Assembly: GCF_947179165.1 (NCBI RefSeq) | Contig: NC_077247.1 | Span: forward strand, 40,716,935-40,780,934 | DNA from: Solanum dulcamara | Taxonomy: Eukaryota; Streptophyta; Magnoliopsida; Solanales; Solanaceae | DNA: 64,000 nucleotides | Direction: 5' to 3' | Part shown: positions 57,901 through 64,000 of the stretch, one piece after another | How the letters are laid out: each line of letters starts with the position of its first letter | Position numbering within the stretch: the first letter of the stretch is position 1 | Position numbers and translations under genes: made by a program | The notes under the pieces: model-generated | The model's input: only the letters and a program-made list of their open reading frames with translations | Database searches by the model: none | What the model was told of the DNA's origin: nothing

Positions 57901-60900
57901 AGCATGAAAGTTGAGGATTAGAGTAGAATGTTAGAAGGTAGTCGAGTGTTTTCTCTCTTTCTTGTAGGAGAGCTGAGTTCTAGCTTGTAGCAGCTTATAT
58001 GCTCCCTATTCTCCTTTTCAATAGTACTATTATTATTCTATTATTATCTCATACTTCAATTTTATCAGTACGATTGTTTCTTTTGCTTTGGTTATCTTAC
58101 TATTTTTGTTGTCAATACTTCTCATTTCTTAGTATTTTCATTGAGATTTTTTCACTCTTGTATTTTTCAAACCTATTTTTAAAATGTTCTTCTTGAGCCA
58201 AAGGTCTATTCGAAACAACTTCTCTACCTCACACAAGGTAGGGTATGGTTTGCATACACTCTATCCTCCCCAGACCCAGTTGTGGAATCACACTGAGTAT
58301 GTTGTTGTTGACAATCACAATTTTAGTAAAACTCAAGCTAAACCTTTTGCCGATTAGTGATACCAATGAAGAAATAGAATGAACAAATCAGATCAAACAA
58401 TTGGTTCATTTACAACCATTATCATGCATTCTAATACGTGCCAGCAGATCCTCAATTGCTTGAAGAATACGGCCTCTCTACCTCCTCAAGGTAGTGGTAA
58501 GGTCTGCGTACACTCTACCCTCTCCAGACCCCACTTAATGGGATTCTACTGGATATGTTGTTGTTGTATCTACATTACTACATAGATAACCTATTTATAG
58601 ACGCTACAATACAATCCTTTACCAACTAGGGTACTATTTCTATTCTTATTCCTATTCATATTCCTATTCCTATTCCTATTCTAAGTAGGATTGTATGTAC
58701 ATATTTCTATTCTAACACTCCCCCTCAAGCTAGTACATACAAGTCATATGTACCTAACTTGTTACAATTATAATTAATACGAGGACCAATGAGGATGGTG
58801 AGATATTTGCAAGTTGATCACTTGACTTCACAAAATTGACAGTCAATTCAATGTGCTCAGTTTTCTCATGAAATACTGATAGTCAATGTCAATGTGCTTG
58901 ATCTTTGCATGAAATACTGAATTTGATTCATAATGTCGCTAAAAAATCAAGTGATAAATTCTTGAATTGCAGTGTTGAATTTCCCAAACCAAGCTTGAGA
59001 AGACTGTTTCAGACCATAGAATGACTTACACAATCGACATAAAAGGCTACCAAACTCTCCCTGAGCAATAAAACTAGGTGGTTGCTTCATCTAGACTTCG
59101 TCACAATGCAACGATCGCTGGAAAGTGCTCAAAATCTAGTATAAAATGTATGAATCGTCTTGGAATCAATAGACGAGTCAACATTAAATAAAAATGTCAC
59201 AGAAAAACTTGTAAGAACATACTCATGCGTCGGAGTATTAGATTTAATGACTGAAAGTGGTCACAATCTGAGAAATAAAAGTATATGAGTAGGGTCGGAA
59301 TGATGGCATTACCCTACTGGAAAATAGAAATTATATGGGTAGGGTCGGCTTGATGGCACGACCCTACTGAAAAAAAGAAATTATATGGATAGGATCAGAA
59401 TAATGGCACGACCCTACACAAATAAGAATATAGTCACCGGAAAGATGGCGCGGTGCTATGCAAATTGGATATGAGAAAGTAGTCACCAGAAAAATGCACA
59501 GTACTACGCAAATTAGATATGAGAAAATAGTCAGCGGAAAGATGGGACGGTGCTAAAAAAACATTGACGGATATGTGGTTGACACAAAACATCCCTAAAA
59601 AGTCATCAGAAATTGATGCACAGTGATGTATATGAGATTCATACATATATCATTGACCCTACTTTTGTTAACATAACCATATAACCATGGGTCAGATGGG
59701 CGGCATATATTGATAATATCCGCCCGCTGACAGATGAAGTTCTTTGATTCACTACCAAGATCGTAGAGGCTCTGATACCATGTGAGAAATATTAGAGAAT
59801 AATATTATTGAATTGTGTATCTACATTATTACACAGAGACCCTATTTATAGACACTACAATACAATCCTTTACCAACTATGATACTATTTACTATTTCTA
59901 TTCCTATTACTATTCATATTCCTATTTTAAGTAGAATTGTATGTACCTATTCCTATTCTAACAGAAAGCATGACTCAAAAGTTGAAGCTGGACATTTACT
60001 TGGATTATCAGCTAAAGAGAGATAGAGACAACAGGGTACAGAAAAATGCAATAGGGAAAATGACAATCAAAGTAAGCTATAAGAGAAATAAGAACAGGAT
60101 GGCATAACAAAAGCAAACGTACCCCAGGAACTTAAGAATTATCCAGCTTTTGACAAAATAGGATTCTGGAAATAATTTACCTTCAACACAGCAAGATCCT
60201 TGGCACGGTCTGCACCAATTAATTTACCCTCAAAATTCTTTTGCACCCTTCAGAAAGAAACAAAATAAAATAAAGAGAGTGAAAGCATAAGATGGAGAGT
60301 AACATGAAGCTGTATCATCCCCATTAAGTATATGCTAAAACAGAATACAACTCACCCATCTGCAGCGAGAATATTAACACGTGCAACTACTTGCCCACGG
60401 CTTGGGTTTCTAGAAAGAGAGTTACCAATCACTGGACATATAAAGAAAACTGTTTAACCAAGAATTGCACAGCCAATGCACTGAAGCTGATTTTTGGGTC
60501 ATAGAGTTCAATTCTTTATTTCAGATTAAGCCTTTATTAGGCCCCTAAATGTAATCGCACCAAATATTAGACAGATTAATTCTCATACTCCAAACCCCAT
60601 CATTCTTGGGATGCAGGGAGTACATTACACAAATAACTAATGCACTCAGGTACCATATTGAAGTGATCTTACCATGGTAATTAGTAACAATGTGGCCTTC
60701 ATTGTCCCAAATCACCCCTGAACCATTTCCTTCAGGAATCTGCCATTGTTTGAACATATTGAATGTAGCCGTTTTCAAACACAGATTATTTATCAAGGGA
60801 CAAAAAAAGTGTGTTGGTTGAGGCACCATATGGATGAAGACAGAAAATATATGGACATGAGAAACTTTACTTCCAGACAATACCAAAGCTAAATTACCAA

Positions 60901-62268
60901 AAAGTTTGATAAGTATAACACTGAAAATGGAAAAGTAAATGCTTGTACATGTCTATAAAATTTACCTCAACCATACCAGTAACATTAAGCGTAGGTCTCA
61001 AGGTCACATCAAATATGTTGACAACACAGTAAGTGTTCTTCTCAAAGAGTTCAACAACTCTTTCCTGCCAATTAGACACACACCAGATAAACTAAAATCT
61101 ATATATCAGAACATAAAAAAAACAATAAAGAATAAGCTGAACAGGTGATGATACTGAACCTCGGAAGGGAAAAGTGCTGCAGAAGGAAAAGTAGAAGGTG
61201 TGAATTGTTCAACTGTGACAGATGGATCTCCCAAAGCAAGTGCTGTATCTCATATAGTATAGTAGTTTGCATGGTTAGAACCCAAATAAAGGACAAAAAC
61301 TCAACAACTGATCAGGAGGAAGCAAACACATCATGAAGTTTTGCATTTTTTCAGTAGCCAACCACACAAAAATAGGGGTTTGCTCGTTGGGGATTTGGGG
61401 GAGAGGGCTAGCTCAGTTGCGTAACCACAGATAGGTTCCCTGTTACTATAAGCAATCAATTATACCTTTAGTTGGACGGAGTCAATATATCCATTCCACT
61501 CAATTTAAACTTCATTTTAATACTTTCAGAAGGTTTATCACTATTAGACTGTTGCACTAACCTACCGTAACCACTCCTCCTTTTTCTGGTATCGAGACCA
61601 GCTATGTTTTGGGAAGCTCACATACAACTAATATCTTTCTCAAGCAAGGAAATCCTGAATACAATGTTAGGAGCTGAAAATGCCAAATATATGCATTAAT
61701 TTGGTTAAACATGCTAAGAGATATGTGACTACAAAAACCCAGATCAATCCAACAATTGTGAGGTCCAACACACAATTCAAGTGCTGGATTTTCAAAGGCG
61801 ACAAGTAAAAAAAGGAAAAGAAACAATCAGTAAGAACGTGCGAACCTGACAAGTACCTTGATGGATGATAAAATGAATACATGAAAAAGCTTGTTAACAA
61901 CATCCTTCTTGTGGCCAAAGGGAAGCTTTTCCTTAGTTGCTCAATCAAAGAATTGCCATTATCTCCACCACCCCTGTGACATTAATTAAACTCATCGTCC
62001 AGTAAATGTAGGGAGTCCTTTAAGTGTAAAACGATGGTTAATTTGCGTACCTGGAAGTGAAAGCGGAGGTAGAGGGAGGAGGAGAAATGGGATCGTGAGT
62101 AGAGGGATCAGCAGAGCAGACTGAAGAAACGGTATCGAGGCAGAGCTCTCGACGGCCCAAATAGAGAGAGTTATTGAGAATGGGTGGTTGATTTGTATGC
62201 AGGTGAAGAGGAGGAGGAGGAGTAGGAGGGGGTGTTTTTTGGTTACATGATACTATTATCACTTCCAT
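54933..62268 (-). CDS. DEG8: Chloroplast lumenal serine protease, DEG8-like (Deg/HtrA)
   Basis: Thirteen exons: 62268-62051, 61973-61846, 61242-61160, 61064-60966, 60739-60673, 60431-60356, 60247-60181, 56710-56493, 56350-56283, 56158-56079, 55982-55896, 55798-55691 and 55061-54933, frame kept throughout, 475 residues. The Pro/Ser-rich start is a plausible plastid transit peptide. A twin arginine (95-96) before a hydrophobic stretch ending ALA (116-118) suggests Tat import into the thylakoid lumen. The catalytic triad is H198 (VTNYH), D241 (AKDLAVLK) and S319 (GNSGG, codon split by an intron). One PDZ domain occupies about 370-470. Sequence such as [15 protein letters not shown] matches Arabidopsis DEG8, which works with DEG5 on photodamaged photosystem II D1. 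An in-frame upstream ATG at 62346 would add 26 residues; 62268 has the better context. Confidence 0.93.
57300..58310 (+). mobile_element. 5'-truncated RTE-type LINE
   Basis: A perfect 12-bp duplication, tgacaatcacaa (57288-57299 and 58309-58320), flanks about 1 kb that ends in the RTE/TS tail (ggtttgcatacactctatcctc, cagaccca) and gttgttgttg. The 5' part encodes fragments of the RTE reverse transcriptase C-terminus in shifting frames ([29 protein letters not shown]). It is inserted antisense to DEG8 in intron 7. Confidence 0.93.
58462..58570 (+). mobile_element. RTE/TS-type retroposon tail
   Basis: ggcctctctacctcc, aaggtctgcgtacactctac, ccagacccc, ggattctactgg and gttgttgttg: the same 3' end as at 13321 and 57300. 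It abuts a truncated Copia LTR with no gap, so the junction is part of a composite insertion. Confidence 0.8.
58571..59963 (-). mobile_element. Internally deleted Ty1/Copia element, reversed, in DEG8 intron 7
   Basis: LTRs at 59781-59963 (5', 183 bp, complete) and about 58567-58717 (3', missing roughly its last 30 bp) share ggattgtatgtac, tatttatag and (tattcc)n. On the minus strand the primer-binding site tggtatcagagc (59780-59769) follows the 5' LTR, and a purine tract (gcttgagggggag, 58730-58718) precedes the 3' LTR. The 1-kb interior keeps only RT scraps ([14 protein letters not shown]) and an RNase H C-terminal stretch, so it is a deletion derivative. Confidence 0.85.
59285..59560 (-). 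repeat. Two short tandem arrays inside the Copia remnant
   Basis: Three units of about 50 bp with tgggtagggtcgg..tgatggca and gaccctact (59285-59420) are followed by three units of about 50-60 bp with tagtcaccggaaagatgg and gctatgcaaatt (59430-59560). They lie just after the 5' LTR in the element's own direction, probably in its leader or gag region. Confidence 0.75.
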
Positions 62269-62489
62269 TTTATTTGTCAATGGAAGCTCAAGCTTCACAA
62301 ATTGAGGAAGAAGAGTAGAGCAGATAAAGAGTTGGACAAGGGCCATGAAAACTGGGACTGGGATATTTGTTACATGATACTATTTCTTGATTTTTCAATA
62401 TGGCGCAGTGCTCAAACTGATTTATCATTATCTCGATTTTGAATTTTGGGTATGATGAAAATTTTATTGGAAGCGTGAGCGTTATTTTA

Positions 62490-62575
62490 AATGGGCTATA
62501 TAGTATGCGATCTGATCTAGTCGGAGCTCCACGGACTCAACACACCGAGTGAAAAAACAAAAAAAATCTTGATTT
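62490..62575 (+). repeat. Possible decayed retroposon tail
   Basis: tatgcgatctgatctagtcggagctcc, then caacacaccgagtgaaaaa and an A-rich end, resembles a repeat tail common in Solanaceae DNA. Too short and diverged to classify. Confidence 0.35.
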
Positions 62576-64000
62576 TTTAAAAAAGTTTTTTTTTTTTAAA
62601 ATGAATATTTTTGGCTTTTCAACCAGCAATGTCAAACAAGCTCTTAGTAATAACAATTTGGTTTTAAAACGTTTATTTTATCTTTAATGAAATAATTTAT
62701 AATTGCACAAGTATTTGTAACTTATTTTAGATCACAAGTTTCAAAAGACTTTATTTATTTTCTAAACTTAATGTCAAGTTAAACTATATTTTTAAAAAAA
62801 TATCATATTATTTCTGATACAATAAATCAAACAATCAATAAGAAATAATATCATAACAAGTAATCCAAATATAAACTAACCTCGTCTCAGTAGTCTCCAA
62901 ACCAAACAGCCGCTTACATTATTACTTGTTGTTGTGCATTCTTTTGTGTGGCACATGTATATCCCTTTTGTGGACTTTATTTAATTCACTTTCGAGTATT
63001 CTAGTTTGGTAGTTAAAATAGATCAATTTGAAGTCAATAAAAAATAAAAACACAGAGACTGTCAAAGGAGAAAGGGAAGAATGGAGCACAGTTCCAATGT
63101 TTGTTTTTGATGTTGTAGAAGATGATAAGAAGGGGACCTTTTTGCTAGGAAGAACAAGACAACATGCAATATAGATCCTACTACATCTATTGTAATTTCT
63201 ATTAACTAGACTAACGTTAGCAGCAATGTAGCAACTACTGATATACTAATACATATTTAAGTATATATATATATATATATATCGTCTTATTACCCAAAAA
63301 AAAAATCCAAAAACAACCAAAGGGAAGGATAATGCCATCAACTCGTGTTTATTTTGAATCTTGAAAAACTATTTGGAAATAAATACTTAATATTATTAAA
63401 AATAAAACATGAAAAAATATGTTTATATTTTAATATGCTAAAATTGACTAGTAAAAATGAACTCATTTGAGATGCTAATAATTTAGTTGACCCAAATTTT
63501 ACAAAATTTTGGATAGCTAAGTTTGAGACAAAATACTTAATATAATTAGTGTTAATAGTGTAAAACATAAAAAAAAAAAAAACATTTATGTATACATCAA
63601 ACCAAGTTATTTTTGAAGAATATATTAGTAAGGATTAAAAAAAAAATTCTTTTTTCTTCTCTTTTCGTGAATAGTATGAATTCTTAAGTATTTTATTTTA
63701 TATTTAAGGTTATTCATCCTATTTGTCCAATTCTTGATAGATTGAGTTAATTAATATTTATGTCGATGAAAAGTACCTAATAAGATTAATTAAGCTGCAG
63801 TCAAACTGACTCAAACATCATAGTTATATTTATTTTTTTTTAAAAAAAAACAATATGTATGAGAATATGCATTGTTATTTTCTAAAAATCTTACAGGCCA
63901 GGCAGTATTGGTTTAAACTTAACGCAGTCCTTGTTATTCACAAACAGCTTCTTTTCATACATTAATTGGTCTAGTTCTGAAAATTAGCTGTTGAAAAACA
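62576..64000. other. Intergenic sequence 5' of DEG8, no gene seen
   Basis: AT-rich DNA with an (AT)n microsatellite at about 63262-63282. Open stretches are AT-driven and show no motif. The DEG8 promoter must lie to the left of this, in roughly 62350-62570 or beyond, but no clear TATA element stood out. Confidence 0.5.

Larger units (their letters stand above)
56711..60180 (-). other. DEG8 intron 7, expanded by transposons
   Basis: This 3.47-kb intron lies between the exon with the catalytic aspartate and the exon leading to the catalytic serine. It contains an RTE LINE fragment (57300-58310), another RTE/TS tail (58462-58570) and a reversed Copia remnant (58571-59963). The rest (56711-57287 and 59964-60180) shows no element I recognise. 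Splice sites are intact. Confidence 0.9.

Noticed and set aside
61391..61430. ggctagctcagttgcg resembling a tRNA A box in a DEG8 intron
   Set aside because: No B box or paired stems at tRNA spacing.
1..64000. CRISPR array, operon or bacterial insertion sequence
   Set aside because: No regularly spaced short repeats with unique spacers; all multi-domain genes are spliced and plant-like.

Overview
This is plant nuclear DNA, most likely from a Solanaceae genome. The indicators are spliced genes with GT-AG introns, several 3' ends of the RTE-LINE/TS-SINE type with a TTG tail, an Au-like SINE, many Stowaway and hAT MITEs, and high AT content. I cannot name the species. Three ordinary genes and one tRNA gene sit in a dense, nested transposon landscape.

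Layout. 1-2918: the end of an hAT transposon with a decayed transposase and a SINE inside it. 3527-3881: a complete miniature LTR element (TRIM). 6.2-8.1 kb: two inverted-repeat MITEs. 8603-14987: a complete but broken Ty1/Copia element with a retroposon tail inserted in its reverse transcriptase. 15.0-16.8 kb: Stowaway MITEs and a perfect 94-bp tandem duplication. 17020-26403: a young, full-length Ty3/Gypsy chromovirus-type element with two 2155-bp LTRs that inserted into an older retroposon tail. 26577-29132 (minus): an intact four-exon R2R3-MYB gene of subgroup 1. 29.7-35.2 kb: LINE and MITE debris, including a three-layer nest of elements. 35.6-45.3 kb: a second, decayed copy of the same Copia family, interrupted by two solo LTRs of Gypsy type (36866-40267 plus; 42124-44275 minus). 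49301-53208 (plus): a five-exon DUF1666-family gene. 53300-53380 (minus): tRNA-Leu(CAG). 53475-54450: an hAT-type element. 54933-62268 (minus): a 13-exon gene for a chloroplast lumenal Deg/HtrA protease, DEG8-like, with a 3.5-kb intron filled by a LINE fragment and a Copia remnant.

The three genes do not form a functional unit: one is a nuclear transcription factor, one a protein of unknown function, one a thylakoid-lumen serine protease. Exon joins of all three genes keep frame throughout (987, 2175 and 1428 coding bases), so I regard them as intact. Nearly every transposon coding region is broken. The youngest element is the Gypsy copy, whose LTRs differ at only about a dozen positions. Its 3' LTR ends 173 bp beyond the MYB stop codon and points antisense into that gene. 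I saw no convincing new protein system; the most unusual observations concern element nesting and structure.
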